DNA of 64,000 nt from Embiotoca jacksoni (Eukaryota; Chordata; Actinopteri; Embiotocidae), in NCBI GenBank assembly GCA_022577435.1, contig JAKOON010000007.1, positions 12,400,926 to 12,464,925 of the forward strand, read 5' to 3'. This document shows, piece by piece, positions 35,046 to 46,951 of the stretch; position 1 is the stretch's first letter; each line of letters opens with the position of its first letter. Made by a program: the position numbers and the translations under genes. The notes under the pieces were generated by a model. That model saw nothing but the letters and a program-made list of their open reading frames with translations, did no database searches and had not been told where the DNA came from.

Positions 35046-38000
35046 TACACATGATGGAAAAGCTCCACGTCATTCCTACTAGTTCAACCAATATTCAAAA
35101 TGATTCTCATTACAACTTGAAAGGCTTCTGAACTCTGCTCGCACACGGGTTGAATTTCAGCGGGGTTTCAACAGTCAATAAACCAGTTGTCAGAATGGAA
35201 AAGTGTATTTATTTGATGAACAAGTGCTTGCTGTGATCCTGAAAAGTGGCTCACAACGAGGTAACCGTGTCTGTCGTTAAAGAGTCACCGCGTTCATGTC
35301 GTCGCAAAGGTCAGTTCCTCGCTCCCAGAAGTAGCACACGAAGGAAGACACACGGTTTGACCTTTAATCAACGGAGGAAAAGATCAACAGGAGTCACACT
35401 ACAGAGGAGAAATAATACAGAGGGAAGGTACTGAAAAACTATTATTTGGAGACAATACAACACATTTTCTTTACAATTGATTATATGTACATGTTTTAAG
35501 CAAAACAAAAAAGCTTTTCAGAGAACGCATATACCAGTGAAACATGATCCGCCCTTGATAATTCTCAAAAGTTTATGTCTGCATATGTTTTATACAAAAT
35601 AGATTTTCAAACAGTATTTGGGTAGTGCAAAGTTTTGTTTATAGATTCAAGCTGGTTGATTACTTTCACAAACAGTTTTGTGTGTGAAGAAGACCGACTC
35701 CTCTCCTATTCACAGTATCACACAATTTGACCAGAGCCATCACGTTTGTCTCCTCGAGTTTACACTGACGTTACATTGAATTTGTCTTGTTGTTTTGCTT
35801 TGGTCACCTCGTAGTCAAACATCAAATAGGCTTTTTGAATAGGCTTTTAAGAAAACAAGGAAGTAAGCTTATCATGTTCTGTGATGGTGATAGATTATCC
35901 GTGATTTCTATTGCATATTCAGGTGTCCTCCTCAAAAATGTACAAGAGGGTAAACAGGATACATTTTTGAGCAAGAAGAGGCAAGTGTGCGGTTTTCTTT
36001 ATATTCATATATATATTTATATATATATCTATATATATATATATCTGTTTAAATGAGCAGCAGCAGCAGCAGCAGAGATTTGGATACACTGAATGTGAAA
36101 GTAACCCATGAGTAATCCCTCTGCAGTTAATGAGGATAGTTTTAAACTATTCCGAATGAACCTCAAAGACAAAAAAAAAACAAAAAACAAAAAAAAACTA
36201 ATAATGACGGCGGTGGCAGCGGATTCCTTCAACTTTGCTCGTCCGTCAACTTATTTCCTGACATATAAACACCACAAAACACAGAAGCAGACACAAACAG
36301 TTTTTGGTTCTTTAACTATACGTGGACGACTACACACTGTGTGAAACAGACCTTTTTAAACAACCTGAGCATGGGAGGAGTTTAAAATGTACGAGTGCTT
36401 TTATAGTTCTTGTCGGGACAGATTTGCATCATTTTCTATATTCAAAACATACAGCGAGCTCTTTTCAGCTCCTCACTTGAAATAGTTATCCGAGTATTTA
36501 TAACCGACAGCTCATTATCTTCGATCTGTAACATTTCCGCTGAATTAAATGATTTCCTCTTTAAAGTTTAGTTTCGATTAGTTTGCTTTAAAACCCAAGA
36601 CGACACGTCGGTGTTAAGTGTCGTCATGAGCCGAGCGGCCAAACTCAAACTGATGAAAGTGTTGCAACGCATTTCAAGTTTCCACTTCGACCACGCAGGA
36701 AATGAGAGAAACCGACGGGCCCGCCGTTCATGCGCGTGATGAGTGAAGCGTGGTCATCGGTCGGCAATCGATCCGGTGGACTGATCAGTCGAGACGTTTC
36801 CACCCGCCTCGACAAATTTAGAAGCTCGGATTCGTTTCCTCTTTTGATACAAACGCTGACCAAATGTCAGCATCACTGAAAACAGACAAAACAGGAGTTT
36901 GGCACTGAAATAATTCCCAGAGAATAACGGATCCACTTCGCCCGCCTCCCCCCCGTCAGTAATGCTACACGTTCACGGTGACAGGATGCTGCGAGGTGAC
37001 TAATGCCAAGTGCTTTCAATCGTGGAGCTCGACTACCTAACGGACAGACGAATTAAGGTGCAACGGTACTAAAGAGGAAGAGAAATGAAGACAGGTAGCC
37101 TACGAGGTGTTGAAAGAGCGGAGGGGTCAAAGGTTACCAGCAGCTGTGGGAGGTTTATAGGGTGGTGAATCTGCCAGCGCCTGATCCAAAGTCTAACTGC
37201 GAATATTAAAAGGAACAGTTTGACATTTTGGGAAATACTCTGACTCACTGTGTTGCCGAGAGTTGGATGAGGTGGTTGGGATCAGTTGCGTCTCTACAAT
37301 AAATATGAAGCTGCAGCTTCATGGCGAACAAACAGCTGACCTGGTACTGCCCGAAGAGAACAAAACGTCCTTAACGGCACCTCGACATCTCACACCATAT
37401 AACTCGTTGGTTTAATCCATACAAAAAAAACAAAAACTGAAATCCAGCCTCTTACGATGGTTCACGTGCTGGACTATTTCAAGGACCAGTTGCCAGGCAA
37501 CCAACAAAGGCTTCAGGATGTAACTTGGCCAAGAAACAGTCAGTCACGTACCAATAAGAGGTTGAATTGGGGGGCTTTCATGTGATAATTGGTGAGTTTT
37601 AGGGGTGCTGGAAGGTGGAATTTGTTCTATTTGGACAGAGCCAGACAAGCTCTCATCAGTCTTTTAGCTTAAACTAAGCTGAGAAAAGTTAAACGACCGC
37701 TTAACATTTACCAAACAGCTACAACAGTGGCAAGAGAACGGGAAACCGTATTTCCCAAAATGTTAACAAACAGAAAGGAGACACTGTTTGAGAAGGATCA
37801 TCAGCGGCACAATCACGACTGCATTTGAACTGAACGAAGAGACCGTAAAAAGAACTGAAAAATGTGAAGGACGGTCATTGTCCACCCAGTTGGAGCCACG
37901 TCAAACGCACAAAAATTAAACACAATCAAATACGCCCTCTCACTTGTGATTGGTCGACGCGGGTATCCATCGCATTCCACTGTTGGACTAATGGGGCCGG

Positions 38001-39159
38001 AGTGTGGACCAAACTGAAGACGAAGAAATGGGCTATTTTCCAACAGAAAAAAGTTCTGACTTCCATCTAACGTCGTACAGCACGGGGGCCGGTACGGGAC
38101 AACAGTCTTTTAAAGCCTTTAGCAGAGTTCAAAGTGCTCAACTAGCACTTCGGGAGTTATGTTTGGGGAGGGGAGGGGGTCAGCGTGAAAAGGAAGCAGA
38201 CTTGGTATATCGTTTCTTAACAACACGGATCATTTCTACGCACGAAGGATGGACCGAGCTGCCACTTCTAAAGATAAACACAGCCACTGGAGGAAAAAAG
38301 AAAAAAAAAAAAAAGGAAAACTTTGCAACTGCATGTAATATAAAAAGTACAATCAACATATGGTCACGGTAGATCACGACGGGTTCAAGAGAAGCACGGT
38401 AGGAAGAAAATAGCCAAGATGATACTTGAAGCAAAAAAGGCACATGTTTTCTTTTCCCTTTTATAACAGACATGTGTGTAAACCTGGAAGAGGTCAGCTT
38501 GTGGGGGAAATCATCCTTTGAGTGGTGGACATCGGTTAACAGTCTCACAGAAGTGTTTCTCATGTCCAGTTAATTAATCAAAGCAATGAAATATGCTTCT
38601 TTTCTTTTCTTTTTTTTAAATGACTAGAAAACAGTTGTTGTTGTTTTTTTTTTCCCCCCGTGCGACTGATAAACATTTTGTTACAACCTCCTATAAAAAC
38701 TAAAAGTGGAACGTACAGTCTAAAAGCCTACATAAGAGCATGTTATTAAGCTTTTGTTACCTCCTCAGGTAACGACGACCTGGAAAATTGTATAAACTGT
38801 TATAATTTGAAAATGTAGAAAATACTATCAGAACATATACATAGATATTTGTTCTATCTATTTTTAGATATCGTTCTGGATTTGAAGGTAAGAAACCTGA
38901 GACGACGTGGATGTTAAGCCTGTTTTCTCTTCGTGACTATCACTTTAACTTACAAATGTTTCCCTACTCATTGTTGCACACTACATCTTCGACTGTTCAA
39001 CGAAACGAAACCTCTTGTGCTCGCCGTCTGGGTCCTACGCAACCATCTCTGTTCCCTCGCGCCAGACCCGTAAAGCCGCCGCGCGGAGTTGCATACTCGC
39101 TCCAGAAAGCCTCACTCGCGTGGATCCGCAGTCCTTTTTGTCGTCGCTCTTCTGGGTGG
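35046..39159 (-). other. nr3c1 3' UTR (minus strand) and intergenic DNA
   Basis: No coding exon recognised on either strand. Long 3' UTRs are usual for glucocorticoid receptors, so much of this may be transcribed from the minus strand. A minus-strand AATAAA near 35205 (TTTATTT on plus) is one candidate end. Contains TA and CAG repeats at 36006-36075. Confidence 0.4.
36006..36075 (+). repeat. Compound (TA)n and (CAG)n microsatellite
   Basis: About 40 bases of TA-rich repeat, a short spacer, then about seven CAG/AGC units. Non-coding. Confidence 0.85.
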
Positions 39160-39291
39160 GTTTTGGGGGTGAGTCGGGTCGGGGGGTGGCGAGGTGATGG
39201 GACTTTAAGGCATTGTGTCTGTTACGGGAGGGGGCGGGTGGGGGGTGGGGGGAAGAGGGGGCGGGAGGGGAGGTGGGTGGGTGGGGGGCAG
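39160..39291 (+). repeat. G-rich tract abutting the nr3c1 stop codon
   Basis: Dense GGG/GGGG runs on the plus strand (around 39166-39191 and 39229-39289) mean that the nr3c1 mRNA is C-rich directly after its stop codon. Several four-run G-quadruplex patterns are possible on the plus (template) strand. Confidence 0.7.
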
Positions 39292-39465
39292 TCATCTCTG
39301 GTGGAAGAGGAGAGGTTTGACGCTCCCGGCCTTGAATTTTGGTAACTGGTTGCTGATGATCTCCGCCAGCATCTCCGGGAACTCCACGCTCAAGGATTTA
39401 TTCACAAACGTGTAGAAGCAGAAGCTGAGCAATCCACCGACCATCTGCTCACGCACACACGCACG

Positions 39466-39503
<38 letters not shown>

Positions 39504-41305
39504 CACGCACACACGCACGCACGCACACACACACAGGAGGAGAGCACATTCGCTGAGGATTAACCAATGAAGTGGTGCACAGTGTTCAACCATAACCAGC
39601 ATTTGAAACCATTATAAAGTCTATTAAACATTGAAACCACAGGAACTGGTTTTAAATTGTTGGAATAAAGCAGATGATGATCCAACACGAAAACCTGAGA
39701 GCAGCCGCACCTGCAATGTGGAACTTCAAATTTTAGTTTGAATAAAGTGTAGGAGTTATGCTATTCCTTAATAAAAAAAAAAAAATAAGAAAAATGGGTT
39801 GCAATGAACAGATGTACTATTCTCGTGTGAATCAAGTTATTTCTTATTTGGATTATTGATTTATCAAAAGGTAACATTTTGAAGTCGTAGATTCAGAACC
39901 TGAAAATGACTCAGGAGCTGCAGACAGAAATCTTTTTCAATAAAATGAAATACACAACAATCTTGTCTATCTAAATCGAAGTTTTCCAGCCACATCAGAG
40001 TACAATGTTTGTGATGGACTACGTTTACATTTATGACACCAACATACACTGTCAGTATGATTGTACATATTTACAGTGCAGAAAATTGCTTCTTTTAACA
40101 GAAACTTGAAGGTATTTAAATGCAGACTTTACCAGAGTCTCATAAATGAACTAGTTTTGAATTATTAATGAGGCGATGTCAGAGGCATAAATACACATTG
40201 TACTATATGTAAACTAGCTTACATGAGAGTAGTATTTCACTTTCTGACACTAGTAAGGAGCAATCAACCTGCTACAGATGAAATGTCTCACTCTGCATCA
40301 ATGTTTTGATTATGAATGAGTTAAGTTGTGGTGTAAGCACAGACTGAACAAAGTTATTTTAACTGACAATCTTAGACGTGTTTGGTGGCAACAGACTGAA
40401 AGGTCGTACTACTTGTGTATTAGATAAATTCCAGACCTCAAACTCCTAAACGACTGTAAAACCTGCAGCGTGAAGCTTTGTATTATTGGCAAGAAATTTC
40501 TTGGAAACTATGTTAACGCTTTAAGGTAACACACAGACAGCTGCTCCTTGTTTAAGGAGAGAAAGCTGCAGCTATTCAATAACCTGAGACATCGCTGATG
40601 TCACACAGAGCATTTTGTCTCCGTACGCTGCATCTCTGTACCTCGTGCATGGAGTCCAGCAGCTTGGTGAGCTGGTAGAATCGCTGCCAGTTCTGGCTGG
40701 AGTTCTCCTCACGCTTCACTATGGCTTTTCCTAGCTCCTTGATGTACGACATCCGTATCTCATCAAACACCGCCTGGCTCTTCAGGCCGTCCTTTGGCAC
40801 TGCGGGAGAGCCGAAACTCAAAGTCAACATCTGGGACAGAAATAAGGACAATGGACCCTAGACTCCACAATGAACACGTAACACTTGCGGCTTTAAACTG
40901 CAAGACTGGGAGGACATTTTTTAAACTCTAAATTATAGTAAACTTCCATACTGTGAAGGACAATAACGGCAACTAATGAATATACATCAAGACATTATTG
41001 AGACTTGGCTGGCACCTTTAATTCTCCTGCACTAGATTACATTCATGAGACAACATGATACGGTGTCATGTCCATCTGTCCTCAACCAGCAATCCACTTC
41101 TTATATACGATGCGTTCAGGTGAGTTAATCTGTTGTGAAAGTGCTACTATGTGATGTAATCTCCTGAATATCCGTCATCATCACCTCCGAGCTACTGGAG
41201 ACAGTATTGAATTGAAATAATGGCTTTTGTAATGATCGCGTTATCCCGGCCCGACCTTCGACATGTGACGGTGATGGAAGGTGTGAGGCGGTTCAGCTGC
41301 TCGAA

Positions 41306-41341
<36 letters not shown>

Positions 41342-43493
41342 ACCTGTGCTGAGCAGCAGCAGGACCTTCATGCACAGGTACTCGTCGTGGGAGACCTGCA
41401 GCCGCACAAACTCGCTCGAAATCTTCAGCATCTGCTCGCACTGGTCGGCCATGTAGGGCAGCTTCATCCGCTCCCTGGTGGGTTCAGACAGACAACAGTT
41501 CAACCGCCGTACACTTGTTTGTCCTTGCGTCCTCGCTGATGGCAGGTGGCGTAGTCACAGTAAGGGAGATGAAGCAGCTTCCTGTAATATCGCTGTAGAT
41601 TTAATGTCTGGCTGAAAACAATTTGAAGATCCTACTTTCAATTATTCTTTCGCAAATGAGATTCGCTCTTAGATTATTGATGTAGAAGAGTGGAAATGTA
41701 TATTTCAGTTGAGTTAGTGTCCTCTCATTATTGTGGGTGTAAGTGAGGACAAACTTTCAGAATGTATGGTAGAGAGCTGGTTTTTTTTAATTTTTATTTT
41801 TTTAAACAGTCATTATAAGATACGTCACAAAACAACACTGAGAATAGACAATCTGACTAAAAACAGGCCGGTAGATACATTTACTTTGGGGGCTGACTGC
41901 CAAGCAGAGAACATAACTATATTAATTATGATCATGTTAATGTTCAGCTTGTGATTATGGGGGAGAAAAAAAAAAAAAAAAAGGCCTATTACAGCCTGAA
42001 GCATGGGAGCTGCGCTGATGGCTCACTGCACTCAGAGCAGAGTCATCAAGGCTGTAAGAAGGATGAAACGCTGATTACTGATGACAGCTGACAGACACGG
42101 TTTGATTCTCGGGAGATACGACACAGCAGAGAGCAAAGAGCTGCACTGATAGACTCCAGAAAACAGATGTATATGTTGGCAAATTGCAAAAAGTATATAT
42201 ATATATATATATCACACAGACCGGGAAATATCACATCAGTGCTCAATTCACTAGCGATGCTCCATTTACCGGGACTCGAACATTAGGTATGTTTTCACTT
42301 TGATGGTCCCTGCTTCCGTTGAGTGCGATCGTGGCGCTCATGAAGCAGGAGGAAGCTGTTGGCTTTGGGAGTAAGTATTCGAAGTTTCATCGCTTGATCA
42401 ACACCAACACTTGCGTTAAACACGTTTTTGTGATCGCCGGTCCGAGCTAATCGGTGATTTCTCCATGCAGCTGAAACGTAAGCGGAGAGCACACGTCCCG
42501 ATTTGTGTCAGACTTTTGGGGGACAGAGAAGTTTTCAGGGAGCCGAATCTGCTGAGTCGGAGTGGTGGGGATTAGAAACACGCTCATTTTCAACGCTCTG
42601 TTGGGAGGATCAAGGTGCAATCGCGCCACAGTTCAGGTCGTATGTCAAAGAAAACCCACCTGGTTGCTCCTGACCTGATGCGCCTTCTTTGGTCTTGGAC
42701 AGTGACGTTCTGACCCTCTTAAATGTCACTCAAAACACCTCTCCAGGCTCATGGCTTCATTGCTGGAGACTTTCTGAAGCATTTTAAGGGTTTCCTGTTG
42801 CCAATATCCTGAGTTAGACACAACATCTGATGTGCGCTCTCCGCTCGTGTTTATGGAGAAATCACTGATGCGCCCGGACCAGCGGTCACGAAAACCTGAC
42901 AACATTTTTCCGCCTGCTGTTGGAGGTTTTCTACCTGTTAAAAGGCGTTTTTTCTATCCAGATGTTGCTCGTGGGAATTGTTGAATTGCTGCGTTTCTCT
43001 CAAATAAAGTTGCTGTGGTTGTATTGTAAAGACTTTACTCTGCAAGTTCCCCTGAGATGACTTGTGTTGTGATTTGGTGCTACATAAATAACATCTCATT
43101 GAATTGAAATAATTCAGGTGCTGAAGTTGATCAAGCAACACAACTTGGGACTTCTGCGTCGTACGGTCTCAGAACCTTTTGATTCATCCTCGTATTATTC
43201 TCGTCCTACTTTTGGTGTCAAATTAAACAACACGAGTCAGGCCGAGAGACCGAACCATAAACAATACATACTCGTTGATGACGAGGTCGGGTGCGAAGCA
43301 GAGCATGTTGCCGTTGCACTGTTGGTAAGACCTCCAGCCCAAACCAAAAGACATGAGGAAGAGCCAGGAGCACTGCAGCAAAGTCATCTGGTCGTCTAGG
43401 TGCAGGTTCCTGAAACCTGAGAGGAAGAACATGGAAATACTTCACCCGACTATAAAACAGCCTCGATGTATGTATGTATGTATGTCCGTGTGT

Positions 43494-43555
<62 letters not shown>

Positions 43556-46500
43556 GTGTGTGTGTATGTGTGTGTCTGTGTGTGCGTGCGTGTGTGGTCA
43601 AAGTAACAATTCAACCTGTGTATTCCTAAAAAAATTCACCATATATTTTGTAGGAGCAGAATCTGAATGACACAACTGCATTTTACCCAATTAAAAAAAA
43701 AAGAAAAAAAGTGTGCAAGTAAGCAACAAACAATCAGTTGTCACTGTTGTTCACTAAATGTGCCCACGTGTCAGCTTCGGTCCAGATTGAGCAGATCCAG
43801 ATGTAGTGACAGTTTACACAAATTAAAGCAGACACAACACCTGTTTTGCACTGTGCCAAAACATTACAACAGCTGCTGTCAAATTAAAATGTGACTGCAC
43901 ATGGCAGCTGTTTTCAGGGTTGTATGAGGTGTCACACAATGCCTGAAATGCCAAACAATGAAGACGGCGCACATCTTCAAACACTACGAGTTTACATGTA
44001 AATAGATGTTAATATAAAAAGAGAAGCCCAATGGCACGTCTGTGTTCAATGTCACAACAAACAAAAGAAATCTGGCAATGTTGCAACTGCGTTTCCGTGC
44101 GTCACATTTTCCTCTTTACAAAACTCCTCAACATGAACGTAATCACAATGGTTATAGTATAGTTATAGTATATATATATATATATATATATCACCGAACG
44201 CACAGGGGAAGTTTATACCACCAACCTGGCAGAGCTTTGGCCCACTTGACGGCAGAGATGACCTGTCGGCCGCCCAGCCTGTTGAGGGTGGTCATGAGGC
44301 GGGTGGAGGTGTCGGGCAGGGTGCTGTCGTAGCCGGCAAAGATGGTGTCCGGCTCTATCGCCTTCAGCAGGGATAGCATCGTGGGAACAAGTTGAGGCAT
44401 GCACTTGGGTACGAGGGAGCAAGCCTCGATCGGTGGAGAAGGTATCACCTCGGGCAGGTTGCTGGGCTGGCTGCCCTTTAAGCGATTCAACTTCTTGGTT
44501 TTGCGAGCTTCAGAAGAGAAAACGGGGATGAACATGGCCGAGTTAAGTCGCACAGAAGGCAGAAGCAACTAAAACAACTAAAGGTTATCCTGTTTGTCAT
44601 TATCAGTGCAGTTAGCGTGTACCTTCCAGGTTCATGCCTGCCATCAGACACTTGCGGAAGCGGCAGGCTGGGCAGTTCTTCCTCCTGATCTTGTCTATTA
44701 TGCAGTCGTTCCTCCCGGCACACAGGTAATTATGCTGCCCTGAGAAAGATTCATCTGTTATTTACCTTTACAGTGGTGGCAAATACTACAAGGGAAAAAA
44801 CTACTTCAGGATTTCAGTAAACTTGTGGCACACATTAGTAATCATTGTGTGTAATACAGGTGATTAATAACCAAATAATTATGCCTTTTGGCTTTGCACC
44901 TTCCACTGCTCTCTTGAAGAAAACCTTGCAGCTGCCGCAGGTGAGAACGCCGTAATGGCAGCCTGAAGCCTCGTCAGAGCACACCAGACAGATTTTATGG
45001 GTCCCGCTTTTCCCCTGTGTTGACAATGTCGCCGTGCCTCCTTCCTGTCTGCATATAGTACTGGAGGAAGAAGGTGGAAGGCAGAGAAATTAAGTTTATG
45101 AAAAAATATTTTGCAAATAAAGATGTAGCACTGACATAAACACTTTCAAATGACTGTAGCATCACATGGCTGCACAGGCGTTTGAGTCAAATCCAAATCA
45201 TGGCACCGACTCTGTTTACAATAAGCCTTTTATACAACCTGGCCGCTCTCCTGAAAGCATCCTCTGAGTTTTGAGAGTTCAGCTGTAGTTCATATTTTCA
45301 GCTGTTAAATAAATAAATAATCTACACAAAAACACTCCACATACATTTACTGCCGTCGCACTGAATGTGTTCATGAGGGAGGAAAAGTGAGTCTCCTTGT
45401 GCTCGTTTGGGCCTTTAAAGACTAAATTATCTGAAGATCTCTGGTCACATCCTAAATCCAGTGGTTGTCCTAAAACAGGCCTTCATCCTTTGATTGAACC
45501 ACAAACGTTTCCAGACTCAGTTCATGCTGGTTAGCGATGCACTTTTTCAAAGCTGCCACTAGGGGACGACAGGCTTTGCTGCATCCATGCGCCAAAAGGT
45601 CTACGCCCCCTTTCCATCCCAGTGGCCACAGCAACAACAACAACAACAACAACAACAACAACGCCCACATTGAGTGGATATTAAGCCTGAGACATGCAGT
45701 AACTGTCTGTCTGTGCATGTGTGTGCACATCTGCTGCCGCAATGAGAAGTCAAACTGTTTAATTTGATGAGAGCCACTCTAAACTGTCACGCCACACTCA
45801 CACACTTATGCATATTTTAGCCCGGGACCAAAGTTCACTCTTAGTTATACAACACGAGGGTATTAAGCATGAAAGCAGGCCAGGCTCCAGCAGTCAGTGG
45901 GCACAGCAGGATGGGAAAACCCGAGTAAAACATTAAAGCATCAATTCCAGAAGCATTCAGCAGCCAGATTTAAAAGAAAAACTAAAAAAAACCACAACCC
46001 ATCAGTGGAGGCTGTCAAACCATGACAGGGCTGAGAGCTGTCAGAGCTCCATTGACAAAACCCTTTGGTCAATAAATCTGCCCATTACGCATATTCAGCA
46101 CAACTGTCATCGCTTACAAGTATTCATTTCCCGAACATCTTCGGTCGCATTGTTTTCAAGGGCTCAAATTCAAACTATCGAGAGTTCACCCCCAAATCTT
46201 GTCTTAGTTGGGAGTTGTGGATGCCATAAAGTGGGGCGCTCACTAAAACCTTCCCTCCAGGTACAGCTGTGAAAGGTGAAACCTGGGGCACACTTAATAC
46301 ATTTGATCCACTAAATCCATGATTAAGCCAGCATACCAACATTTCTAATTCATTTTATTTAAAAAAAAAATAAAGGCGTAAAACGGGGTGAAATGATTAT
46401 CAGTACTTCAGCTTGGCAGATACAACCCAGATGTATCATGAAAAAGCATTAATTTATGATTGTTTGAAGTGGACAAACTGAGCAGGAAGAACATTATTGT

Positions 46501-46901
46501 AAATAGCTACAGCTTCAGTGAAAATCACAGAACACTTCTTTTACATTTGGAAATTAGATTTATCATTCCAACTAAAAAATATCCCAACCTTCAGAACACT
46601 TTGAAGACATAAACGGCATAAAAAAAAAAAAGAAATCCTTCAATTGTAGAAGCAAACTAAGAAACATAAAACTAACAATCACATATCCAAATAAAACAAA
46701 TCTAATCACATTGCTTGTGACAATTTCAATAAAACCATCACAGAATCATAGCTAATGAAATTGTGAACCAAGATGCACCAACAAAACAACTAACAAAACA
46801 TGTTTTTTTAACTGATACATTACTTTTGTGGTTAACAACTTCAACTTTAAACCACATCCCTGTATTTTGGTTCAGTGTGCATGAAGACAAAGAGCAGGGG
46901 T

Positions 46902-46951
<50 letters not shown>

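Noticed and set aside
39451..39535. CRISPR-like or structured tandem array
   Set aside because: Plain dinucleotide repeat without spacers; vertebrate context.
41310..41336. Retroposed poly(A) tail
   Set aside because: No recognisable retroelement body next to it; it is better described as a simple run beside the exon 7 donor.
43218..43601. 127-codon His/Thr-rich protein
   Set aside because: It is a translation of the TG/CA microsatellite plus the nr3c1 exon 6 in a wrong frame.
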